A stretch of 10,970 nucleotides of DNA from H2-BAC3 sp045863035 (GTDB lineage Bacteria > Bacteroidota > Ignavibacteria > Ignavibacteriales > Ignavibacteriaceae): the NCBI GenBank assembly GCA_045863035.1, contig BTUV01000098.1, positions 1 to 10,970 on the forward strand, written 5' to 3'. The translations under genes and the position numbers were made by a program. Of this stretch, positions 1-5,600 are shown piece after piece; position 1 is the stretch's first letter, and each line of letters starts with the position of its first letter. The notes below the pieces were generated by a model that made no database searches, was not told the DNA's origin, and saw only the letters and a list, made by a program, of their open reading frames with translations.

Positions 1-142
1 GTATAACAATTACAAGTAAAGAGATTTAGAAGATCATTATTGAGGATACAGCAGCAGGGCAAACTTTCCGCAAACATTCTGGAACAAGCCAGGGGTCTAA
101 GCCGAAATTGTCATTTCTGAAATAAAATACGTCATACTAAGA

Positions 143-160
143 GGCAGAAGTCAGGAGTCT
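143..160 (+). repeat. Short dispersed repeat, copy 1
   Basis: This 18-base copy matches positions 339-356 at 16 of 18 bases, in the same orientation and about 196 bases apart. Its core is GTCAGGAG. The related word AGTCAGAGGC occurs at 321-330. The pieces resemble degenerate heptamers of the type AGTCAGG, so it may belong with the other seven-base tracts in this window, but that link is inferred. Confidence 0.45.
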
Positions 161-338
161 TGTTATTGCGAACCGGTGGCTGGCTGTTGGTTTTAACTAA
201 ACTTCCGATCAGGCGAAATCTTAAAAGATAGTTTTGTCTTGTAATTTGTAAACTTTCTCATTAAAAAAGTAAGTGATGCTTACCAAGCAGTCTATTTTAG
301 TGTTGTTTATTGCTGAATGTAGTCAGAGGCAATTAATT

Positions 339-356
339 GGCAGATGTCAGGAGCCT
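339..356 (+). repeat. Short dispersed repeat, copy 2
   Basis: Second copy of the element at 143-160, with two mismatches (an A/T difference at base 7 and a T/C difference at base 16). It sits directly before a T-run at 361-367. Confidence 0.45.
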
Positions 357-369
357 GGGTTTTTTTATT

Positions 370-405
370 CGCGGGAAAAACCCGGATGCCTGTAACGTTC
401 CCGCG
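370..405 (-). terminator. GC-rich stem-loop after the LOG gene
   Basis: CGCGGGAA (370-377) is an exact inverted match of TTCCCGCG (398-405), giving an 8-bp stem with a 20-nt loop that begins 2 bases after the LOG gene stop codon. The same 5' arm can instead pair in a tighter hairpin, CGGG-AAAAA-CCCG at 372-384. On the minus strand the stem is followed by AATAAAAAAA rather than a U-run, so it is not a textbook intrinsic terminator. It may protect the 3' end or end the transcript in another way. Confidence 0.4.
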
Positions 406-407
406 GT

Positions 408-926
408 TCATAATTCATTCAGTATATATTCCATCATCGCCCGGTGATCGTCAAATGTTTTGATCAATCCTGATAATCTTCCTTCGCTGATGATTTGTTT
501 TTCCATCAGGGGGATGATACCGCTCCAAAGAGGGGAGTGCGCTGCTGCCGGTTTAGGGGGCAGCAGGTTTTTATTTATAAGCTCCCACACAGCGGCAAGC
601 TCAAGCAGAGTGCCCGTGCCGCCCTGAAGGATGATATACGCATCACCGGATGCAATAAGCTTAGTGATTCGTTCAAAAAGCGTAGTACAGTTAATTTGTT
701 TGGTGAGATACTTGTTTGAATGGGGGAAAGCCGAAACAGTAATTCCCAGCGCTTCTCCTCCGGCATCAACTGCTCCGCGGGAAGCAGCTTCCATAATTCC
801 TTTGTTGCCGCCGGAGCAGACTCCATATCCGGCTTTTGCTATCATCTGTCCGGTTTCATAAGCAATACGGTACTGCTCATCTCCCTCAACGGGTATTGAG
901 CTGCCAAACATTGTTATATATCTCAT
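408..926 (-). CDS. LOG/TIGR00725-family Rossmann-fold protein (possible nucleotide phosphoribohydrolase)
   Basis: A 172-residue protein of the LOG or lysine-decarboxylase-like superfamily. Characterised LOG enzymes split nucleoside 5'-monophosphates, including cytokinin riboside monophosphates, into base and ribose 5-phosphate. Visible signatures are the N-terminal glycine-rich loop SGGNKGIM (about 38-45), an FER motif (84-86) that matches the catalytic arginine region, and QGGTGTLLE (101-109), which corresponds to the family motif PGGxGTxxE. The usual proline is a glutamine here, but the catalytic glutamate is present. I place the start at the ATG at 926: it forms an ATGA overlap with the upstream DUF3293 stop and has AAGGA six bases ahead. 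An in-frame TTG at 941 would add five residues. Last gene of a probable four-gene operon. The substrate is not known; cytosolic. Confidence 0.82.
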   Translation of the reverse strand: MRYITMFGSSIPVEGDEQYRIAYETGQMIAKAGYGVCSGGNKGIMEAASRGAVDAGGEALGITVSAFPHSNKYLTKQINCTTLFERITKLIASGDAYIILQGGTGTLLELAAVWELINKNLLPPKPAAAHSPLWSGIIPLMEKQIISEGRLSGLIKTFDDHRAMMEYILNEL

Positions 927-1357
927 TCGGTTTCCTTGCAATCTTCCATAAAGAGTAGCTGTGGGGGTTCCGCGCCTCTGCCGTAAAGAATTGCTCTCTG
1001 ATTAAACTCTCTTCCGAGCGCTGCCGCATCATCTCTGGTAATACCGAGTATCAAAAAACTATCCTCCGGCTGCCAACCCTGCTGATGCGGAATGCCTTTG
1101 GCCTCAAAGTATATATATTGCTTTTGGGTGATAATCTTTTCGAGCATTGAATTTTGTTTCAGATTCCGGGCGGATGCGACCGGTTCAGAGCCGGGGTTCC
1201 ATGCGGTTATAAAAGCATATCCTTTTTCCGGAAGACCGGCGGTTAGACGAGCCATTGTTTCAGAGGAGAAGCCGGGTTTTACTGTAACCGCTGCATCCGG
1301 GCAGTGATAATCGGTAGCACGGTAAAGCTCCTCCCATTTTTTTCTTTCATCGGTCAA
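923..1357 (-). CDS. DUF3293 family protein
   Basis: A 144-residue protein that fits the DUF3293 family: an N-terminal YRATDY (12-17), the characteristic TAWNPGS (51-57) followed by a conserved Asn at 65, a central Trp-Glu-containing segment (GWQPEDSFLILGI, about 94-106), and a C-terminal GREFNQRAILYG (115-126). The biochemical role of the family is unknown. No signal peptide or membrane segment, so probably cytosolic. The start is a TTG at 1357. No ATG is available that would keep YRATDY, an in-frame stop lies just upstream, and GAAGGA stands about 10 bases before the TTG. It follows the META lipoprotein gene by 30 bases and overlaps the LOG gene by four (ATGA), so it is almost certainly co-transcribed and translationally coupled with it. 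Confidence 0.8.
   Translation of the reverse strand: MTDERKKWEELYRATDYHCPDAAVTVKPGFSSETMARLTAGLPEKGYAFITAWNPGSEPVASARNLKQNSMLEKIITQKQYIYFEAKGIPHQQGWQPEDSFLILGITRDDAAALGREFNQRAILYGRGAEPPQLLFMEDCKETE
933..937 (-). promoter_or_regulatory. Ribosome binding site that fixes the LOG gene start
   Basis: AAGGA on the minus strand, six bases before the ATG at 926. It lies inside the end of the upstream reading frame and supports coupled translation from the ATGA overlap rather than a start at the TTG at 941, which has no comparable site. Confidence 0.6.
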
Positions 1358-1387
1358 ACGAAGATTTTCCTTCTCTGTGAAAAGTTT

Positions 1388-1813
1388 TTATTGTTCATTT
1401 TTTCTGAAAGCAAGAAGAAGTTCACCGTTTTTGTAAAGCTGCAGGACGTTTTTTCTTATCAGCATTTCATCAGCACCGGTAATAAGCCGGACGTACCCGG
1501 TTTCAAAATCAGTAAGTTCCGCGCAGAATTTTTTTGTACCGGCGGGAGTCGCAAAAGTAACCTTTTCTCCGCTTTGTTCATAACCTCCGTGGAAGGTGTT
1601 GCAACCGGCAGATATCTGATACGCTACGTTTTCCGAATTGATATAAAGAAACGTTCCTTCCGGAAGATCTTTTTTCCCCTGCATTTCTATCATCAGCCAT
1701 TTGCCTCCGAACGGAACCGGGATGTTGCTTTCTCCCGAAGCAAAGCAGCCACTTATATATACAGAAAACATAACAAACAGGATGAAACTGAATGATTTGT
1801 TAAACATCATCAT
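1388..1813 (-). CDS. META-domain (HslJ-like) lipoprotein
   Basis: A 141-residue precursor with a short basic N-terminus, a hydrophobic stretch (about 8-20) and a lipobox ISGC with Cys23 as the lipidation site, so it is probably an envelope lipoprotein. The mature part (about 36-140) matches the META domain: a GKW start (38-40), the hallmark GCN (71-73) followed by a short GGY turn, a TKKFC segment, and a C-terminal strand pair ending LLLAFRK. E. coli HslJ, of this family, is linked to heat shock and novobiocin resistance; the molecular function is not established. Three consecutive ATG codons (1813, 1810, 1807) make the exact start uncertain; an AGGG lies 4, 7 or 10 bases away. The start overlaps the end of the MgtC gene by 14 bases, pointing to one operon. 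Confidence 0.82.
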   Translation of the reverse strand: MMMFNKSFSFILFVMFSVYISGCFASGESNIPVPFGGKWLMIEMQGKKDLPEGTFLYINSENVAYQISAGCNTFHGGYEQSGEKVTFATPAGTKKFCAELTDFETGYVRLITGADEMLIRKNVLQLYKNGELLLAFRKNEQ

Positions 1814-2507
1814 TCTGCCCTACTTCTTCAGATGTCCACTTAACGCTCACAACTCCCGGTTCAATCATCATTTTGCCGAGTAATTTTTCAATCTGGTCAT
1901 CATCTTTTCTTCGCAGATATATCACCGCGTTAACTTCCATGACACCCGGGTCTGCTGTTTTTTTAGTTTCAATTGACTGCAGCAGCAAATCCTGATCTAC
2001 AACCGCGCGAAGTAAAAAAGTTCGCACTGCCATTTCCTGTGCCTTTATGGACTTTGTATGAATAAAATACTGAAAACCCACACCTGTTTCTTTTCCGTGT
2101 TCTCCTTTAATTTTTTTTGCAAGAGGGCGCAGAAGAAGGTGGGTTATTACAATAAGACCGGTTGCGGCAGCAGCATGGCGTATATATCCGGCGCCTGCCA
2201 GAGCGCCTATGGCAGCAGTGCACCAGACTGTCGCGGCGGTGTTCAGCCCTTTTACCGTAGCGCCCTCCTTAAACATAATACCCGCACCGAGAAAACCGAT
2301 TCCGGTTACAATTTGTGCTGCAATACGGGTTACATCCTGATTGCCCGGAAACAAAAATGAAATGGAAATAAAAATGGAGGAGCCCAGTGCAACAAGTGCG
2401 TTTGTGCGCAGTCCGGCTTCCTTTAACTGAAACTGACGTTCAAGTCCGATAAGCGAACCGAAGATAAGGGCAAAAAAGATATTAGTAAAATACTCGGTGA
2501 ATTCCAT
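1800..2507 (-). CDS. MgtC/SapB family inner-membrane protein
   Basis: A 235-residue membrane protein. The N-terminal 140 residues carry MgtC-family signatures in order: GSLIGLERQFQLKEAGLRTNAL, a hydrophobic segment, DVTRIAAQIVTGIGFLGAGIM, and KGLNTAATVWCTAAIGALAGAGY, with about four membrane spans. The last 80 residues are a soluble tail, probably an ACT-like domain as in MgtC. MgtC proteins are linked to growth in low magnesium, acid stress and control of the F-type ATPase; many SapB-type homologues have no known role. Start at the ATG at 2507; no convincing Shine-Dalgarno is near (a G-run lies about 17 bases upstream). It overlaps the META lipoprotein gene downstream and is 103 bases from the MauE fusion gene upstream. 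CorA is two genes upstream, giving a divalent-cation context. Confidence 0.9.
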   Translation of the reverse strand: MEFTEYFTNIFFALIFGSLIGLERQFQLKEAGLRTNALVALGSSIFISISFLFPGNQDVTRIAAQIVTGIGFLGAGIMFKEGATVKGLNTAATVWCTAAIGALAGAGYIRHAAAATGLIVITHLLLRPLAKKIKGEHGKETGVGFQYFIHTKSIKAQEMAVRTFLLRAVVDQDLLLQSIETKKTADPGVMEVNAVIYLRRKDDDQIEKLLGKMMIEPGVVSVKWTSEEVGQNDDV

Positions 2508-2610
2508 AGTAATCTGAATTTTATTCCCCCTGATTTAGAGAATTTCCCGATAATTTCCAAAGGATTTATTGCATCGGGCGCACTGTCATTACCGATTTAC
2601 CTCTCTACCC

Positions 2611-3663
2611 TTACCACCTGAGATTTTGAAACTCTGTTCTGAAGTTTACGGAGCTGTTCCAGTCCTTAATGATGTTTCCATTCTTCAGAAAGACAACGCG
2701 TGGCGGACTCTGGCTCAGCAGGGGAAAGAACTCTTCAACGGGAATAATCAGCCAGGGGAGCGTTCCTCCGGCGAACTGAAAAAACGGCTCAACCTGATGC
2801 ACCTCACCGAAGAAGAGAATAAACATCGGGGGAAGTTTGGCTCCTTCCTGCTTCATGGTGATATATGTTCTGGCAGTTTCCATGCAGTGGTCGCAGTCTA
2901 AGCTGAGCAGGGCAACAAGGTTTGCTCCTGCGTCAAGATCTGCAGTTCCGTGACCGGTAAAGTTTTTATACTTTGCAAAAACCGATGTTTTTCCCGGAAG
3001 ATCGCTTTCGGCTTTTTCCGGTTTTGTCTTTCCTGTATCTTTCTTAACAACGGTTTCTATTGCTGATTTTTCAGGAGTTATGTTTTCTGAAACAACAGGA
3101 TCAAGCGGGCGGTCAGGAGGGGGTCCGGGGTTTGTGACCACATCTTTTTTGCCGGTGGGGGACTGATACTGAGTAACCGGAAAAAACAGGAAAAGCAAAA
3201 ACATGAGAATAACCGGCAGAATGAGGTGCGGGTATATATTGACCGGCTTATCAACAGTCCTGAACCAGAGATAGCCCAGCAGCGCCATGAGAAGAAGGTT
3301 TTTTAACAGTGCCTGAAACGGAGTCATGGGTATGAGTTCACCAAAGCAGCCACAGTTGCTGCCTCCGGTACCGGTTGCAATACTGTAAATCAGGTGGATG
3401 TTAAAAACGGTTAACATCAGAAATGCAGAGGGGAGGTAAAACTTACGATAATTACCGCCAAGGAAGAACCCGGCTCCGAGTATCAGCTCAGCCAGTATGA
3501 TTAGCCGCGACATCCAGGGAACCAGCTCCCAGGTGCTGAGGCCCTGATTGACCAGTAACAGTTCAAATGAATAAACAGGAAAAAGTTTTGCAACACCGGA
3601 GAGGAGAAAAAGAGCTCCGGGAATAAAATACCTCAAACGGTTTAGTAATTTTTTTTCTTTCAT
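2611..3663 (-). CDS. MauE/DoxX-like membrane protein fused to a thioredoxin-like domain
   Basis: A 350-residue protein in two parts. Residues 1-165 hold about five membrane spans (near 11-29, 51-69, 74-94, 117-135, 145-163) with the DoxX/MauE features FLLSGVAKLFP at 19-29 and the motif NCGCFG (103-108), a likely redox-active cysteine pair. A proline- and lysine-rich linker (about 165-227) leads to a C-terminal domain (228-350) with CDHC (257-260) as a CxxC-type active site and SPPRVVFLKNG (319-329) as the probable cis-proline strand of a thioredoxin fold. I infer an electron path from membrane cysteines to the thioredoxin domain, as between MauE/DsbD-type proteins and their partners; which side of the membrane the domain faces is not proven. 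Start ATG at 3663; no strong ribosome binding site. Stands alone between long gaps. Confidence 0.8.
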   Translation of the reverse strand: MKEKKLLNRLRYFIPGALFLLSGVAKLFPVYSFELLLVNQGLSTWELVPWMSRLIILAELILGAGFFLGGNYRKFYLPSAFLMLTVFNIHLIYSIATGTGGSNCGCFGELIPMTPFQALLKNLLLMALLGYLWFRTVDKPVNIYPHLILPVILMFLLFLFFPVTQYQSPTGKKDVVTNPGPPPDRPLDPVVSENITPEKSAIETVVKKDTGKTKPEKAESDLPGKTSVFAKYKNFTGHGTADLDAGANLVALLSLDCDHCMETARTYITMKQEGAKLPPMFILFFGEVHQVEPFFQFAGGTLPWLIIPVEEFFPLLSQSPPRVVFLKNGNIIKDWNSSVNFRTEFQNLRW

Positions 3664-3710
3664 ATCTTCAAAATGATAAACTTTTTACGACCAGACAAGA
3701 CAAAAGGAAT

Positions 3711-3752
3711 GTACAATTTCAACGTACAACGTACAATGAACAATGTACAGTG
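3711..3752 (+). repeat. Degenerate tandem heptamer tract A
   Basis: Read in sevens from 3718, the units are close variants of TACAATG: TTCAACG, TACAACG, TACAATG, AACAATG and TACAGTG, ending at 3752. The preceding seven bases (GTACAAT) also fit. A 14-base stretch, 3737-3750, occurs again at 10903-10916. Seven is not a multiple of three, so the tract does not suit a coding repeat. Confidence 0.6.
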
Positions 3753-3943
3753 TTTGAAGCCCCCTTTTCCCGACACAGAACCCGGCAAACACAAATTTAT
3801 GTTCTGCCGCAATAAAGATTCAGTAAAAAATTACTCTCACCTGACAAACCAAACTCTTTCCCGGTATATACTTAACCCAAATATGATTATTCGTTTATCA
3901 AATCCGTATCGGAAAGAAGGAGCTTAATAATTTTTCATTTTCT

Positions 3944-4027
3944 TTGTTCGTTATACATTATACATAATTAATTATGAATTGTTAATTGTCCATTGTCCAT
4001 TGATTACTAATTACTAACTACTAATTA
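3944..4027 (+). repeat. Degenerate tandem heptamer tract B at the corA 3' end
   Basis: From 3944 to 4027 the sequence can be cut into twelve units of exactly seven bases. Units change gradually: TTGTTCG, two exact TTATACA, then TAATTAA, TTATGAA and TTGTTAA, two exact TTGTCCA, then TTGATTA and variants of CTAATTA. The last unit ends two bases before the corA stop codon (4030-4032). It looks like a short tandemly repeated element of the heptanucleotide kind known from cyanobacteria and seen in other genomes. Confidence 0.7.
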
Positions 4028-4029
4028 CC

Positions 4030-5136
4030 TCAGAGCCATCCTTTTTTCCGGAATATATATAACATAAACGCTCCTATTATGGTCATTACGAGCAGCACTA
4101 CCGGGTAACCCATCGGGAAGAAAAGCTCAGGCATATAGCGGAAATTCATGCCATACACCCCGGCAATAAAACTCAGCGGAATGAAGATGGTTGTTATAAT
4201 GGTCAGCACTTTCATTATCTCATTCATCCGGTTGCTTAGACTGGAGTGATAAAGATCCTGAAGACTGGAAAGCATATCGCGGTACATCTCAACGCTTTCA
4301 ATCGCCTGAAAAATATGGTCATAGATGTCGCGTATATATATCCTGTTATGCTCATCAAAGAAATTTTCTTCATCCCGCTCAAGCCGGCTGATGATTTCGC
4401 GCAGGGGCCAGATGAGTTTGCGCAGTTCCATAAGCTCGCTCTTGAATGTGTGGATTTCCTGCAGCGCAGACTTTTCGGGGGAGGAGAGTATTTTCTGCTC
4501 AACCAGGTCTAACTTATCCCCGGTTTTTTCGAGGATAATAAAGTAGTTGTCAATAATTGAATCGAGCAATTCATAGAGAAGATGATCCGGACGGCTCCGG
4601 CGCAGTTTACCCTTTCCCTTTGCCAGGCGCACTCTCACTCTTTCAAAAACGTCTCCCAAAAGCCCCTCCTGAAAGGTGATGAGGAAGTTTTTTCCCAGAA
4701 CAAAACTGACTTGTTCTGCAATTACTCTTCCGGTTTCTTCTTCAAGAGAAAGCATTTTTGCGCTCAGGAAGAGCTTGTCTTCATATACTTCAGTCTTTGG
4801 TCGCAGATCGGTATCAAGAATATCTTCCAGTAAAAGATGATGAAGCCCAAAAACCTCACCGGTTTTTTCAATCAGTCTGGTATCATGGATTCCATCAATG
4901 TTTAACCAAGTCATCATATTTTCGGGGAGGACGTTCATCAGATCGTCCGCGGACTCAATAACACGTTCCGCGCACTCTTCTGAATTATAGGTAAACATGG
5001 TAACGCGGGTGGTTTCCAGCTTTTTTTCACCGAGAAACATGAGAGTTTCGGGGGGCATTGTTGCTCTTTGTGAGCGCCGTTTTCTTTCCTTCAGACCGGA
5101 AAGGGGAAAGGTAAATTTGCGAATTGATAAATCCAT
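4030..5136 (-). CDS. corA: CorA magnesium/cobalt channel
   Basis: A 368-residue CorA-type channel for Mg2+ (often also Co2+ and Ni2+), expected to be a homopentamer in the inner membrane. Residues 1 to about 300 are the cytoplasmic funnel, rich in charged helices, including the long pore-lining helix. The C-terminus has two membrane spans (about 308-328 and 341-360) with the selectivity signature YGMN (328-331) followed by FRYMPEL, and a basic end KKGWL, very like Thermotoga CorA (351 residues). Start ATG at 5136, with CCAGGA about 8 bases upstream. The gene stands alone: long gaps lie on both sides, and a small plus-strand gene is divergent from it. Its stop directly abuts heptamer tract B. 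I saw no magnesium riboswitch in the leader. Confidence 0.95.
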   Translation of the reverse strand: MDLSIRKFTFPLSGLKERKRRSQRATMPPETLMFLGEKKLETTRVTMFTYNSEECAERVIESADDLMNVLPENMMTWLNIDGIHDTRLIEKTGEVFGLHHLLLEDILDTDLRPKTEVYEDKLFLSAKMLSLEEETGRVIAEQVSFVLGKNFLITFQEGLLGDVFERVRVRLAKGKGKLRRSRPDHLLYELLDSIIDNYFIILEKTGDKLDLVEQKILSSPEKSALQEIHTFKSELMELRKLIWPLREIISRLERDEENFFDEHNRIYIRDIYDHIFQAIESVEMYRDMLSSLQDLYHSSLSNRMNEIMKVLTIITTIFIPLSFIAGVYGMNFRYMPELFFPMGYPVVLLVMTIIGAFMLYIFRKKGWL

Positions 5137-5249
5137 TGTCCTAATCCTGGTTGATCTTTATGCGTTCATTTCAATTGCGAAAATAAGAAAATTTGAAGTA
5201 TATAGTAAGAAAAGAAATCTCCCCCCTCCGGTCTTATGGCCGGTGATCA

Positions 5250-5276
5250 CAAAAAGTTGTTCAGAAAGACTTTTTG
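5250..5276. other. Stem-loop in the corA upstream region
   Basis: An exact 8-bp inverted repeat, CAAAAAGT and ACTTTTTG, with an 11-base loop, lying 114-140 bases before the corA start. It may be part of the corA leader RNA or the end of an upstream transcript. There is no U-run directly after the stem in either direction. Confidence 0.35.
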
Positions 5277-5391
5277 GGGAAGCGGGGGTTTTCATCAGGT
5301 AGTGTTAAATATTGGGCAGCGTATATTCTTAGCGGGTTCAGCCAATACCGCAATTGCTGATTTCCTTCATATTTTTTTTTGAAAAAACCGA

Positions 5392-5432
5392 AATATATTT
5401 CAAATTGATTACATCCGGTTGCAATATATTTC
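5392..5432. promoter_or_regulatory. Paired direct repeats AATATATTTC
   Basis: Two exact 10-base copies at 5392-5401 and 5423-5432 are 31 bases apart, close to three helical turns, so a protein dimer or pair could bind the same DNA face. The first copy lies in a perfect 12-bp palindrome (5390-5401). They sit 43-83 bases upstream of the small membrane protein start. AT-rich words can also arise by chance. Confidence 0.3.
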
Positions 5433-5461
5433 CGTATTACACCGTATGAATAACAAAATAA

Positions 5462-5467
5462 AAAGGA
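5462..5467 (+). promoter_or_regulatory. Ribosome binding site that fixes the TTG start at 5475
   Basis: AAAGGA followed by seven bases and then TTG at 5475. The spacing is ideal, and it is what supports translation of the 36-codon gene from TTG rather than from the in-frame ATG at 5490. Confidence 0.6.
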
Positions 5468-5474
5468 TATACTT

Positions 5475-5585
5475 TTGACAACCGGTGGTATGGTATTTAT
5501 GGTTTTAGCATGGGGATGCGTAATTGGTCTAACGGTGGTTACATTTTACAAAATTTTAAAGGGTAATAAGAGCCAACCGCAATAA
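5475..5585 (+). CDS. 36-residue single-pass membrane protein, resembling symporter small accessory proteins
   Basis: A small gene and the only supported plus-strand gene. The product begins MTTGGMVFMVLAWG (TTG start read as Met), continues through a hydrophobic stretch (about 5-24) and ends in a basic, polar tail with FYKILKGNK. The pattern, a short N-terminus with TGG, one membrane helix with a central WG, then a YK-rich basic exit, recalls the tiny accessory subunits of sodium-solute symporters (MetS-type and similar), but the assignment is by eye. Support for reality: AAAGGA seven bases before the TTG, and a hairpin with a U-rich tail starting in the last codons. No symporter gene lies next to it in this window: corA is divergent, and the NUDIX gene is convergent 7 bases away. 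The partner, if any, is elsewhere or could be an unusual one. Confidence 0.62.
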   Translation: MTTGGMVFMVLAWGCVIGLTVVTFYKILKGNKSQPQ

Positions 5586-5600
5586 ACGGCGGTTATTTTT
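5575..5600 (+). terminator. Intrinsic terminator of the small gene
   Basis: AACCGC (5575-5580) and GCGGTT (5589-5594) form a 6-bp stem with an 8-base loop, followed by ATTTTT. The stop codon of the small gene (5583-5585) lies in the loop and the right arm reaches the NUDIX gene stop (5593-5595), so the two convergent genes share this end. It favours plus-strand termination; the minus side lacks a clean U-run. Confidence 0.6.

Larger units (their letters stand above)
1..407. other. Gene-free left end
   Basis: I found no open reading frame with a credible start, ribosome binding site and family resemblance here on either strand; all six frames are broken by stops. The stretch is AT-rich for most of its length. 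It holds two near-identical 18-base copies (143-160 and 339-356), a T-run at 361-367, and a GC-rich inverted repeat at 370-405 just beyond the LOG gene stop. A small inverted repeat GTAAG-TGATG-CTTAC lies at 269-283. It is most simply the 3' flank of the minus-strand operon plus intergenic DNA. Confidence 0.6.
3664..4029. other. Intergenic region between corA and the MauE fusion gene
   Basis: 366 bases with no gene that I support. It is bracketed by two degenerate heptamer tracts (3711-3752 and 3944-4027) that run in opposite senses: the first is built on TACAATG-like units, the second on TTGTCCA/TTATACA-like units. The middle is AT-rich unique sequence. It must contain the minus-strand promoter for the MauE fusion gene, but no clear one is visible. 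An open plus-strand frame at 3673-3927 has no family resemblance. Confidence 0.6.
5137..5474. other. Divergent control region of corA and the small membrane protein gene
   Basis: 338 bases between two divergent starts, so it should carry both promoters. Visible structure: a stem CAAAAAGT/ACTTTTTG (5250-5257 with 5269-5276, 11-nt loop); a CCGG/CCGG hairpin near 5229-5244; a stem TCAGC-C-AAT/ATTGCTGA (5338-5346 with 5353-5360); a T-run at 5372-5380; and two direct copies of AATATATTTC (5392 and 5423). A weak plus-strand promoter could be TTGCAA (5419) with TATGAA (5445), at a 20-base spacing. No known riboswitch pattern was recognised. Confidence 0.45.

Noticed and set aside
1..407. Pseudogene or partial gene entering from the left edge
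   Set aside because: All frames are closed within a few codons of the edge, and no run of recognisable protein sequence appears.
927..941. TTG start for the LOG gene, giving five extra residues
   Set aside because: The ATG at 926 has AAGGA at good spacing and forms an ATGA overlap with the upstream stop; the TTG has no such support.
1304..1795. 163-codon open frame on the plus strand
   Set aside because: Lies opposite the META lipoprotein gene, which has a lipobox and the GCN motif; no plausible domain in the plus-strand product.
3673..3927. 84-codon open frame on the plus strand between the MauE fusion gene and corA
   Set aside because: Its first part is the translation of heptamer tract A, it has no ribosome binding site, and it resembles no protein family.
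3711..4027. CRISPR array
   Set aside because: The units are seven bases, degenerate and directly adjacent; there are no 20-40 base repeats with regular spacers and no cas genes.
5338..5380. Plus-strand intrinsic terminator made of the 5338-5360 stem and the T-run at 5372-5380
   Set aside because: Ten bases separate stem and T-run, and no plus-strand gene ends there.
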